Below the pieces are notes generated by a model. It did no database searches and was not told the DNA's origin. It was given only the letters and a program-made list of their open reading frames with translations. Positions 26,416 through 32,824 of a DNA stretch of 32,824 bases are shown here, in pieces. A program made the position numbers and the translations under genes. Source of the DNA: Spirochaetes bacterium GWE1_32_154. GTDB taxonomy: Bacteria > Spirochaetota > GWE2-31-10. Location: NCBI GenBank assembly GCA_001829315.1, contig MIAY01000024.1, positions 1 through 32,824 on the forward strand, given 5' to 3'. Position 1 is the stretch's first letter, and each line of letters begins with the position of its first letter.

Positions 26416-27150
26416 ATGGTACTAAAAGAATATATAAATTTTGAAAAACAAATTGAACACAATCTTATCTCTGTAACACATTATGAATTTAATGCCCTTG
26501 AGGATTCAACACTTACTATTGAAATTGGTACTAATTTATCGATATTTATCAATATTGGAAATATGGTTAATACGATTCATAATAATAATAATAATAATAT
26601 TCTTTTATTACCACCGAAAAATGCATATTTATTAAATGATGAAACATTCGAAATTAAAACATGTAAAGGAAAATATATAAAATATACAATTATTGAATTT
26701 AAAAATGAATTACAACATTTTCTACTGAAAAATATAAATAGCTCAATTGATAAAAGATATAATCATATTTTTGCATCAAATAAATTTAATTTTGATTTTC
26801 CCTTAAATATAGATATTTTAACATTAATTGAAGAAATATATAAAATAGACTATAGTAATGATAATGTTTTTTCTAATCTTGAAATAAAAGCAAAATCATT
26901 CTATTTACTCTACAACATCTTAAGAAAAATTTTGTTTATGGATTACAAATACATCGAACAAGTATCAACAATATATTCTCGATATTATGCATCACTTAAG
27001 AATATTTTTGATAATCAAATGAACCTTGAAAATTCACTGGATTTATATAATTTAGATATTAATATTTTTCAAGATTTATTTGAAAAATTTACTAACACCA
27101 CAAATTATACCAATTTTATCGAGAAGTACACTGAATATGAACAATTATAA
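26416..27150 (+). CDS. Hypothetical protein, possibly a degenerate AraC-type regulator
   Basis: The 244-residue protein is not clearly recognised. Residues 35-100 have a cupin-like rhythm, including ILLLPPKNAYL. Residues 125-172 (NIDILTLIEEIYKIDYSNDN, then NLEIKAKSFYLLYNILR) resemble the linker of PchR-type AraC regulators. Residues 185-240, including LYNLDINIFQDLFEKFTN, resemble part of the AraC DNA-binding region, but it stops before a complete second helix-turn-helix. It may be a truncated regulator or an unrelated protein. A run of six AAT codons encodes N56-N61. It starts 14 bases after the LCP-like gene with a weak ribosome-binding site, and its end overlaps ispH by 14 bases, so it is part of that operon. 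Confidence 0.5.
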   Translation: MVLKEYINFEKQIEHNLISVTHYEFNALEDSTLTIEIGTNLSIFINIGNMVNTIHNNNNNNILLLPPKNAYLLNDETFEIKTCKGKYIKYTIIEFKNELQHFLLKNINSSIDKRYNHIFASNKFNFDFPLNIDILTLIEEIYKIDYSNDNVFSNLEIKAKSFYLLYNILRKILFMDYKYIEQVSTIYSRYYASLKNIFDNQMNLENSLDLYNLDINIFQDLFEKFTNTTNYTNFIEKYTEYEQL

Positions 27151-28000
27151 AATACTGATATCAAAAAACTCCGGATTTTGTATGGGAGTTAAAAATGCTT
27201 TTAAAAAATCAATCGAAATTGGCAACATGAATCAGAATACTATTTTATTAGGTGATATTGTTCATAATAGATTTGCTATAAAGCAAATAATAGAATCAGG
27301 TTTAATTGTTGATGAAAATATTGATTCTATAATAAATAACAAAGCAATTAAAAATGTAATTATTCGTGCTCATGGTGTTTCTCCTGAGATTGAAAAACAA
27401 TTAAGAGAATCAAAAAAAAATATTTATGACTTAACGTGCCCAATTGTTAAAAAAGTACAATTATTAACTAAAAAATTATCAAATGAAAATCATGAAATAA
27501 TAATATTTGGAAAATTAAATCATCCTGAAGTAATTGGTATTCAAGGTTATGCTTCGAGCAATTTTATTATTATATCAAATACATCCGATGCTGAAAATAT
27601 AAACAGAAACTTATTAAATCCCGTTTTAATTTCACAAACGACAATGAATTCAAAGGAATTTATTCAAATTTCTACTATACTAAAAGAAATATTTCCTCAT
27701 TTAACAATTTACAATACACTATGTAATAATACAATTAAAACTCAAGAGTACGCAATTAAATTATCACACGAAGTTGATTTAATGATTGTAATTGGTGATA
27801 AAAAGTCATCTAATACTATTTCATTATATAATAAAGTGAAAGAAAATATAGAAACAATATTTGTTGAAGATATACAAGATATAGATATAGCTTTATTCAA
27901 GAATAAAAATCGTATTGGTTTAGCAGGAGGGAGTTCTACTCCTGATTATCAGATTGAAAAAATTAAAAAATTTATAGAATCACTTGAAACTGTTACATAA
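27137..28000 (+). CDS. ispH: 4-hydroxy-3-methylbut-2-enyl diphosphate reductase
   Basis: IspH (LytB) is the last enzyme of the MEP pathway. It reduces HMBPP to IPP and DMAPP with a [4Fe-4S] cluster. The 287-residue protein keeps the cluster cysteines C15 (GFCMGVKNA), C101 (DLTCPIV) and C196 (YNTLCNNTI), the substrate histidines H43, H79 (RAHGVSPE) and H129, and the catalytic E131 (NHPEV). I start at ATG 27137, which gives the standard N-terminus; a longer frame from TTG 27080 adds 19 residues unlike any IspH. The start lies within the preceding gene. The gene implies that isoprenoids are made by the MEP route. Confidence 0.95.
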   Translation: MNNYKILISKNSGFCMGVKNAFKKSIEIGNMNQNTILLGDIVHNRFAIKQIIESGLIVDENIDSIINNKAIKNVIIRAHGVSPEIEKQLRESKKNIYDLTCPIVKKVQLLTKKLSNENHEIIIFGKLNHPEVIGIQGYASSNFIIISNTSDAENINRNLLNPVLISQTTMNSKEFIQISTILKEIFPHLTIYNTLCNNTIKTQEYAIKLSHEVDLMIVIGDKKSSNTISLYNKVKENIETIFVEDIQDIDIALFKNKNRIGLAGGSSTPDYQIEKIKKFIESLETVT

Positions 28001-28021
28001 AGATCCTTTAATTACTATCTT

Positions 28022-28699
28022 CTAAAACATTGAAAAAAAACCAATCTTTTTTATTGAATCATACGAATCTTCCATGTTTTTCTTCTCTACTTCTGTTCCA
28101 TATACATTACATTTTAAAAATTCCATATAATTTATGAAAAAATGGATTACCAGAAATATACCGGGTAATAAAAATATTGAAGTCATTATAATTATTACCA
28201 TGATTATATGGTAATAGATCAATAAAAAAAAATATTTGAAAGTTAAATTAATTGATTTATTATATATATATAATAGATTTTCATCCTGATTATACAAAAA
28301 AATTAACACGGCTAACTGTATAATGATGATAATATAAAAGATAAATATTGTACAATATGCCATCACTTTTTGTAAAAAAAAGGAATTATTATCAAGCCCT
28401 TTTAAATAATAAAAAAAAACACTACAAAATAAAATAAATACAATATTTGTTAGAAATAATCGAACTAATTTAATTATTAATGAATATATTGAATTATCCA
28501 ACGACCGTAAAAATAAATAAAATGACAAATACAAATATATAATACAAACAATTAATAATATGAACTCAATAAAATAATGTTCACCAAAAACTGAAAAGAA
28601 AAGTACAAATAATCCAAGAAAAACACTATTTATAATAAATGAAAAAAATAATCGATGCATTATATCAATAATACTTTTTTTTATTAATAAAAGTAACAC
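28022..28699 (-). CDS. Integral membrane protein, about six helices
   Basis: Family not firmly recognised. The 225-residue product is very rich in Ile, Leu and Phe, with about six spans: near residues 18-40, 43-65, 80-101, 112-136, 150-172 and 173-190. It then has a hydrophilic C-terminal tail. The start is GTG 28699 with AAAGGG upstream, one base after the stop of the second sugar permease, so it is the last gene of the importer operon. Membrane proteins of the DUF624 (YesL/YteU) type often accompany CUT1 importers, and size and topology fit, but no diagnostic motif is seen. It converges with ispH across 21 bases that hold no clear terminator. Confidence 0.65.
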   Translation of the reverse strand: MLLLLIKKSIIDIMHRLFFSFIINSVFLGLFVLFFSVFGEHYFIEFILLIVCIIYLYLSFYLFLRSLDNSIYSLIIKLVRLFLTNIVFILFCSVFFYYLKGLDNNSFFLQKVMAYCTIFIFYIIIIIQLAVLIFLYNQDENLLYIYNKSINLTFKYFFLLIYYHIIMVIIIMTSIFLLPGIFLVIHFFINYMEFLKCNVYGTEVEKKNMEDSYDSIKKIGFFSMF

Positions 28700-28700
28700 A

Positions 28701-29948
28701 CTAACCCTTTACTGCTCCGGCAGTTATACCTTTAATAATAAATTTTTGCATTAACAGATAAAATATAACAACAGGCATTGCTGCCAAAACTAAAGAAGCT
28801 AATTCTACTCCAATATCTCTTGAATAAGCACCTCGCGTGTAATATTGAGCCAACTGAATTGTTACGATTTTCTTTACAGTAATTATTAAAGGAAGCAAAA
28901 AATCATTCCATAACCATAAAACATTTAATATTGCAATAGTTGCTGTTATTGGACTTAAAAGTGGAAAAACAATTCTAAAAAAAATAGTAAGCTGATTTGC
29001 TCCATCTAACGCCGCTGATTCTTCTAACTCCATAGGAACACCTTTAATAAAACCGTGATACATAAAAATTGCCATAGGGCAGCCTACACCCATATAGATT
29101 AAAATAATACCCTGAAAAGTACCAAGTAAATTTAAACTCTTTGCTGTTCTAACCAGTGGAAACATAATAGCCTGAAACGGAACTACCATTGCAAATGTAA
29201 AAATCAGAAAAAAGACCCAACTTAATCTGGTTTTAGTTCGAACCAAAGCATACGCTGCCATTGAACTTATTATAATAATGCCGGCAGTACTTAAAACAGT
29301 GATAATTAAAGTATTCAAAAAAACAATCGGGAATTTAGTTTCTTTCCATGAAGAAGAATAGTTATGGATAAAGTTGTCAAATAAAGTTCTAAATATATTA
29401 TTATTTTTTAATATACTAATTAGTTTTTTAGTATCAACTTCATTTAAAACATCAGATTTAAGTGTATATATACCATCATAATAACGATATCTTTCAGTAA
29501 TTAGTTTTTTATCATGAGCATCGTCAATTTTCTGTAAAATGGAATTAGTATAATCATTCCAGATAATTGTATCATCAAGTTGAATGGAATATTTCTTTGA
29601 TAAAAGCACTAAATCTTTCGTCTTCTTTGTTTTCAACCTGTATTCAGCTGATTTCAAATTATAAAAAGAAATAAAATATTCGCGCTCTTCAATAGTTGGC
29701 AAACGATTAATTATCATACCTTCAAAGTATTTTTGTTTAACCTTATTTGGAACTTTAACTGAAAAACGCGGAAGTGATGCAATGTTCATTTGAATTTCTG
29801 AATTACTTTTTAATGAATTAAAAAAAGCTAAAATAACAGGTAAAAGAAAAATAAATGCACAAAAAAGAAGTAAAAACTCAAAAATAAATATTAATGACCG
29901 TTTTTGTTTATTATTAAATAATGATTTTTTTAAATTATGTGTATCCAT
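28701..29948 (-). CDS. Carbohydrate ABC transporter permease, MalG type with periplasmic insert
   Basis: One of two membrane subunits of a CUT1 sugar importer. The 415-residue protein is about 130 longer than the usual 280. After TM1 (about 19-43) and the normal SLKSNSEI turn, residues about 62-190 form a hydrophilic, mostly helical insert that must lie outside the membrane. The typical permease then resumes (PIVFLNTLIIT, five more helices). The EAA loop that docks the ATPase reads LEESAALDGANQLTIFFRIV (about 308-327), and the C-terminus GITAGAVKG is typical of MalG. Start ATG follows AGGAG, eight bases after the first permease gene. The ATPase is not encoded nearby and is probably a shared MsiK/UgpC-like protein. 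Confidence 0.93.
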   Translation of the reverse strand: MDTHNLKKSLFNNKQKRSLIFIFEFLLLFCAFIFLLPVILAFFNSLKSNSEIQMNIASLPRFSVKVPNKVKQKYFEGMIINRLPTIEEREYFISFYNLKSAEYRLKTKKTKDLVLLSKKYSIQLDDTIIWNDYTNSILQKIDDAHDKKLITERYRYYDGIYTLKSDVLNEVDTKKLISILKNNNIFRTLFDNFIHNYSSSWKETKFPIVFLNTLIITVLSTAGIIIISSMAAYALVRTKTRLSWVFFLIFTFAMVVPFQAIMFPLVRTAKSLNLLGTFQGIILIYMGVGCPMAIFMYHGFIKGVPMELEESAALDGANQLTIFFRIVFPLLSPITATIAILNVLWLWNDFLLPLIITVKKIVTIQLAQYYTRGAYSRDIGVELASLVLAAMPVVIFYLLMQKFIIKGITAGAVKG

Positions 29949-29956
29949 AGAAACTC

Positions 29957-31252
29957 CTAATATTCCATTTCTTTTCTTTTCATAATAGTTAATTGAATTG
30001 TAGAAACAATCATTATTACAAAAAGTAAAACGATTGCCTGGGCAGTACTATAACCTACTCGATTACGCCTGAATGCTTCCTGATAAACATTCAATACAAA
30101 ACTGGTTGTTTTAAAACTTCCATCTGTTAATGCAAGCATAATCTCAAATGTTTTAAGACTATTAGTTAACGTAATAAAAAAACAAATAGTAATAGATGGA
30201 AAAAGTAATGGTAATGTAATACTTGTGAATTTTTTAAACCCGCCGGCACCATCAATTGATGCCACCTCAAGAATATCAGAAGGTATTGTTTGCAAACCAG
30301 CTAAATAAATAACCATAATATACCCAACGCCCTGCCAGACAGACGTTAAAACAACTGCCCACGGTGCTTTTTGAATATCGGTTAGCCAATTAAGACTGAA
30401 TATTTCAAATCCGGTAACATTATATAATGATGTAAACGCTTCACGATAAATAAACGACCAGATATATGCAACAATAATTAAACTCAGTATATTTGGAAGA
30501 AAAAACATCCCCCTCAAAGTATTACGGGATCTTATTTCAGTATCTAACGCTAAAGCCAATAATAAAGCTATTAAATTTATTAGTAATACATTAAAAAATG
30601 TAAAAAAAACTGTAAATGAAATAACCTCTTTAAATTTAGGATCTTTACCCAATCGTAAAAAATTATCAAATCCGACATTTCTTATATTTTCATATCCAAT
30701 TTTCTTCAGGATCCGTTTTATACTGTTTCTGGCAAACATTGATGTTCCAGGTTTTAATCTATAATTCCCCCCCATTATTTCATAATGTTTTTTTATTGAA
30801 TTAATGTGTTTATCAGAAACAATTCCGTTATATCGTATAGTTCTTAAAATTGAATTCAAACGAACCAGCTCATTATCAGAAATATCACGAATATTTCCAA
30901 CTTCAATAACATTGTTTTTAAAAACGTATTCTGACTTATCATTTGTTATCTGATAAAAAGAATTAAAAAAATCTTTATCATCAGCACTTTGAATTACATT
31001 AACTATTTTTTTCTGAAATTTTTCAGCATTACAATAAAGAGGAATATTATAATCAACCAGACTGGTAAATTTTTTAATATCCATTTGAGTCGGGATTTCA
31101 GGATCTATTCCATTCCAATTTAAAAATGAGTACCCGATTCCCTGGAAAAAAGGATATAAAAAAAACATAAAATATAAAATCATTGCAGGTGCTATAAATA
31201 TATAAAAATAATATCGCATACTAATATGCTTACTCGGTTTCGCCTGATTCAT
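29957..31252 (-). CDS. Carbohydrate ABC transporter permease, MalF type with periplasmic insert
   Basis: Partner permease of the same CUT1 importer. I start at ATG 31252, because GAGGG lies just upstream; an in-frame TTG four codons earlier would use no ribosome-binding site. That gives 431 residues against the usual 290-310. After TM1 (about 17-39) and the standard GYSFLNWNGI turn there is a hydrophilic insert of about 135 residues, then NVGFDNFLRLGKDPKFKEV, where normal family sequence resumes, followed by five helices and the EAA loop ILEVASIDGAGGFKKFTSIT. The insert sits in the first outside loop, not the P2 position of E. coli MalF. The sugar cannot be told from sequence. Confidence 0.93.
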   Translation of the reverse strand: MNQAKPSKHISMRYYFYIFIAPAMILYFMFFLYPFFQGIGYSFLNWNGIDPEIPTQMDIKKFTSLVDYNIPLYCNAEKFQKKIVNVIQSADDKDFFNSFYQITNDKSEYVFKNNVIEVGNIRDISDNELVRLNSILRTIRYNGIVSDKHINSIKKHYEIMGGNYRLKPGTSMFARNSIKRILKKIGYENIRNVGFDNFLRLGKDPKFKEVISFTVFFTFFNVLLINLIALLLALALDTEIRSRNTLRGMFFLPNILSLIIVAYIWSFIYREAFTSLYNVTGFEIFSLNWLTDIQKAPWAVVLTSVWQGVGYIMVIYLAGLQTIPSDILEVASIDGAGGFKKFTSITLPLLFPSITICFFITLTNSLKTFEIMLALTDGSFKTTSFVLNVYQEAFRRNRVGYSTAQAIVLLFVIMIVSTIQLTIMKRKEMEY

Positions 31253-31275
31253 TGTATCCCTCAAAAAAAATATTT

Positions 31276-31347
31276 AACTTCCTGCAAAAACACCATACTT
31301 AAAAGGAGTTTCTGCATGAAGCTACCTATAACACAATTATATTGTGT
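31276..31347. repeat. Repeat-like hairpins between binding-protein and permease genes, possible copy 3
   Basis: AACTTCCTGCAAAAACACC (31276-31294) and GGAGTTTCTGCATGAAGCT (31305-31323) pair at 15 of 19 positions around a 10-base loop. Both arms resemble the AGCTTCTTGCAAAA hairpin of the two larger repeats. Next to it, ACACAAT-TAT-ATTGTGT (31331-31347) is a perfect 7-bp hairpin, comparable in design to the TGCGAT/ATCGCA hairpin of copies 1 and 2 though different in sequence. It could be a short relic of the repeat family. Confidence 0.5.
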
Positions 31348-31363
31348 CCGTTATATGAAATTA

Positions 31364-31392
31364 ATTAATGAGGAGAAAACCTCCTCATTAAT
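31364..31392 (-). terminator. Perfect hairpin after the binding-protein gene
   Basis: ATTAATGAGGAG (31364-31375) and CTCCTCATTAAT (31381-31392) form a perfect 12-bp stem with a five-base loop. It is 12 bases downstream of the binding-protein stop and upstream of the permease genes. No long U run follows on the leftward strand, so partial termination or 3'-end protection of the binding-protein message is more likely than complete termination. Such hairpins commonly let the binding protein be made in excess over the permeases. Confidence 0.7.
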
Positions 31393-31403
31393 CTTCATAA
31401 AAG

Positions 31404-32636
31404 TTATTTATTTTTCCATAAATCATCAAGATAAGTAATCATCTGATCTTTTGTTCTTTGTCCTGAGTAATATTCCTGTAAAGCACTTTTTGAAGTTTCA
31501 AAAACTACTGTAGGCCACATCGAAAAAGCCCATGGCATTACCACACCATCACCAACATACTTAACTAAGTCCTGAAATGGAGCATCCATTGAACTAACAT
31601 CAGCACCTTTTACCGTAGGTAAAAGTCTTGCTTTACTTACGATCATTGCAGCACCTTCCGGTGATGTTAAGAATTCAAGAAATTTCTTAGCAGCATCAAT
31701 ATTAGCTTTTGGTGCATTGGCAGAAACTGCAAGAGTTGAATCGGTATCGGCATATAATTTATTCTTTGATGCATCATCAAAAAATGGAAACGGAAAAAAA
31801 CCTGCATTTAGAGCCGGGTTTAAACTTTTTGATGAACCATACGCCCAAAGTCCCTGAACCATCATTGCATAATTACCTGATGCAAAATTGCTTGTTTGTG
31901 CGTTATAATCTAATTCCATTGCTTTATCGCCACCATTAGCTTTATAAAAATCAAAAACATCAAAAATCATATTCATATCTGCACTTGCAAAAGATCCGGT
32001 GCCATCATTCATAGATTTAATCCACGGAATCAAACCATCACCAATTGATGCGGTATGTGCCATAGAAAATAAATGTCCCAAAGGCCAATTATCTTTAATT
32101 GAAACAGCAAAAGGAGTAACCCCATTAGATTGTAATATTTGCGTAGCTTTTTTTAAATCAGAATATGTTCTGGGAACTTCGATTCCATATTTAGTGAAAA
32201 TATCTTTATTATAAACAACACCGATAGCGGCCATATCAAGTGGCATTGCATAAAGTTTTCCTTCATAATTTACGGCTGTCTTAGCACCATCTACAATATT
32301 TTCCATAAATTTTTCATTCGTCATATCGAGTAAATACCCTGCTTGAGCATATTCAAACACTGTAGAATACGCTTGTAACATCATAATGTCCGGAGCTTCA
32401 CCGGCTACTAATCTGGCTTTTAAAACAGTTTGTGCATCATTAGGAATTGTTTCAGTCTCAATTGTTATGTTTGGATATTTCTGACTGAATGCCTGAACAA
32501 TTTCATTCATTCCTGTCACAATTTCCTGTTTGTAGTGAAAAAGCTGAAGTGTTACTTTCTGACTTCCCTTTCCTTTACATCCTGCTAATCCCCCGATAAT
32601 TACAACAGGAATCAACAATAGAAGTAATTTTTTCAT
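31404..32636 (-). CDS. Extracellular sugar-binding lipoprotein of an ABC importer
   Basis: Solute-binding protein of family 1, which delivers sugars to the MalF/MalG-type permeases. The 410-residue precursor has a lipoprotein signal peptide MKKLLLLLIPVVIIGGLAGC, with lipobox LAGC and acylated Cys20, so it is anchored to a membrane. Family features include the early VTLQLFHYKQEIVTGMNEIV strand-helix, PDIMMLQAYS, AIGVVYNKDIFTKYGIEVPR and the late FLTSPEGAAMI. It starts with a strong AAGGAGAG ribosome-binding site and a near-perfect promoter. It is first in the operon, with two permeases and a membrane protein after the intergenic hairpins. The ligand is unknown. Confidence 0.95.
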   Translation of the reverse strand: MKKLLLLLIPVVIIGGLAGCKGKGSQKVTLQLFHYKQEIVTGMNEIVQAFSQKYPNITIETETIPNDAQTVLKARLVAGEAPDIMMLQAYSTVFEYAQAGYLLDMTNEKFMENIVDGAKTAVNYEGKLYAMPLDMAAIGVVYNKDIFTKYGIEVPRTYSDLKKATQILQSNGVTPFAVSIKDNWPLGHLFSMAHTASIGDGLIPWIKSMNDGTGSFASADMNMIFDVFDFYKANGGDKAMELDYNAQTSNFASGNYAMMVQGLWAYGSSKSLNPALNAGFFPFPFFDDASKNKLYADTDSTLAVSANAPKANIDAAKKFLEFLTSPEGAAMIVSKARLLPTVKGADVSSMDAPFQDLVKYVGDGVVMPWAFSMWPTVVFETSKSALQEYYSGQRTKDQMITYLDDLWKNK

Positions 32637-32677
32637 AGTTCTCTCCTTAATTTAAGAATAATTTAATATTAGCAAAT

Positions 32678-32706
32678 ATTTTATTTTATAAATATGTATT
32701 TGTCAA
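32678..32706 (-). promoter_or_regulatory. Strong promoter of the sugar importer operon
   Basis: Read leftward: perfect -35 TTGACA (32706-32701), 17-base spacer, -10 TAAAAT (32683-32678). The predicted start near 32671 leaves a leader of about 35 bases with AAGGAGAG before the ATG. Confidence 0.8.
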
Positions 32707-32708
32707 AG

Positions 32709-32726
32709 ATTATTATACATAATAAT
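32709..32726. promoter_or_regulatory. Inverted repeat upstream of the importer promoter
   Basis: ATTATTAT (32709-32716) and ATAATAAT (32719-32726) form an 8-bp inverted repeat just upstream of the -35 box. It could be an activator or repressor site, or chance in AT-rich DNA. It is unlike the LacI-type consensus. Confidence 0.25.
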
Positions 32727-32757
32727 TTTTTCGGGTGTAAATTTCTTTTACTGGTAA

Positions 32758-32824
32758 CTATCCGACCTTTTCAAGGTATGCAGTAACCTCATTCCATCTA
32801 TTACTAAAATATAGACTTCTAAGT
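32758..32824 (-). CDS. C-terminal end of an unidentified gene
   Basis: Read leftward from the edge, one frame is open for 21 codons and ends at TAG (32758-32760), giving a tail ending SNRWNEVTAYLEKVG. Codon choice (AGA, AAT, GAA, CTT) fits the neighbours. A second frame is also open, to TAA at 32748-32750, but its codons fit less well. The fragment is too short to name. It is on the same strand as the importer genes and ends about 50 bases before their promoter. Confidence 0.4.
   Translation of the reverse strand, partial: LRSLYFSNRWNEVTAYLEKVG

Noticed and set aside
27080-27136. Upstream TTG start adding 19 residues to IspH
   Set aside because: The extra residues lie in the previous gene's coding sequence, and IspH proteins normally begin just before the GFC motif, as from ATG 27137.
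31252-31264. TTG start four codons upstream for the MalF-type permease
   Set aside because: The GAGGG ribosome-binding stretch overlaps it and is correctly spaced only for ATG 31252.

Overview
The window is AT-rich chromosomal DNA, by eye about 30% G+C (not computed). It most likely comes from a spirochaete. The evidence is gene order: rplU-prp-rpmA-obg-nadD-(LytR/CpsA/Psr-like) and dnaG-rpoD-(zinc ribbon)-rnhA are arrangements I recall from Borrelia and Treponema. The EF-G paralogue and the ABC sugar importer without its own ATPase also fit. No transposase, integrase, phage gene, rRNA, complete tRNA or CRISPR array is visible.

Layout. (1) 1-3434: an edge fragment carrying a tRNA T-arm-like sequence, a hypothetical gene and uvrA, both genes leftward. 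(2) 3617-5428: a soluble chemoreceptor whose sensory half is a ferredoxin plus [FeFe]-hydrogenase-like H-cluster domain, probably a sensor of H2 or redox state. (3) 5421-9306: an adenosine deaminase coupled to a small four-cysteine protein, a single-domain response regulator, a DHH/DHHA1 phosphoesterase and a probable PilZ protein. (4) 9412-13636: a promoter, then gatA-gatB, a degenerate class III aminotransferase-like protein and a small membrane protein, ended by a strong bidirectional terminator. (5) 13644-18920, leftward: promoter, dnaG, rpoD, zinc-ribbon coiled-coil protein, RNase HI and the RNase P RNA gene, whose 5' end overlaps the 3' end of the RNase H gene. (6) 18989-20376: the first copy of a dispersed repeat, a KamA-type radical SAM aminomutase, and a divergent promoter pair. 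(7) 20395-28000, rightward: EF-G-like GTPase, rplU, prp, rpmA, obgE, nadD, a second repeat copy, an LCP-like protein, a degenerate AraC-like protein and ispH. (8) 28022-32757, leftward: a CUT1 carbohydrate ABC importer (lipoprotein binding protein, two permeases, small membrane protein) from a near-consensus promoter, with a third repeat-like hairpin between the binding protein and the first permease. The far right edge holds the end of one more gene.

Most of the window is housekeeping: repair, replication, transcription, translation, Gln/Asn-tRNA amidation and isoprenoid synthesis. The distinctive items are the hydrogenase-chemoreceptor fusion, a family of hairpin-rich intergenic repeats sharing an AGCTTCTTGCAAAA core, a pair of ABC permeases that both carry an insert of about 130 residues after the first membrane helix, and several proteins that have lost expected family residues (aminotransferase-like, LCP-like, EF-G-like, DHH). 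TTG start codons and one-base TAATG stop/start overlaps recur.

The function calls rest on motifs read by eye. No database search or structure prediction was run.
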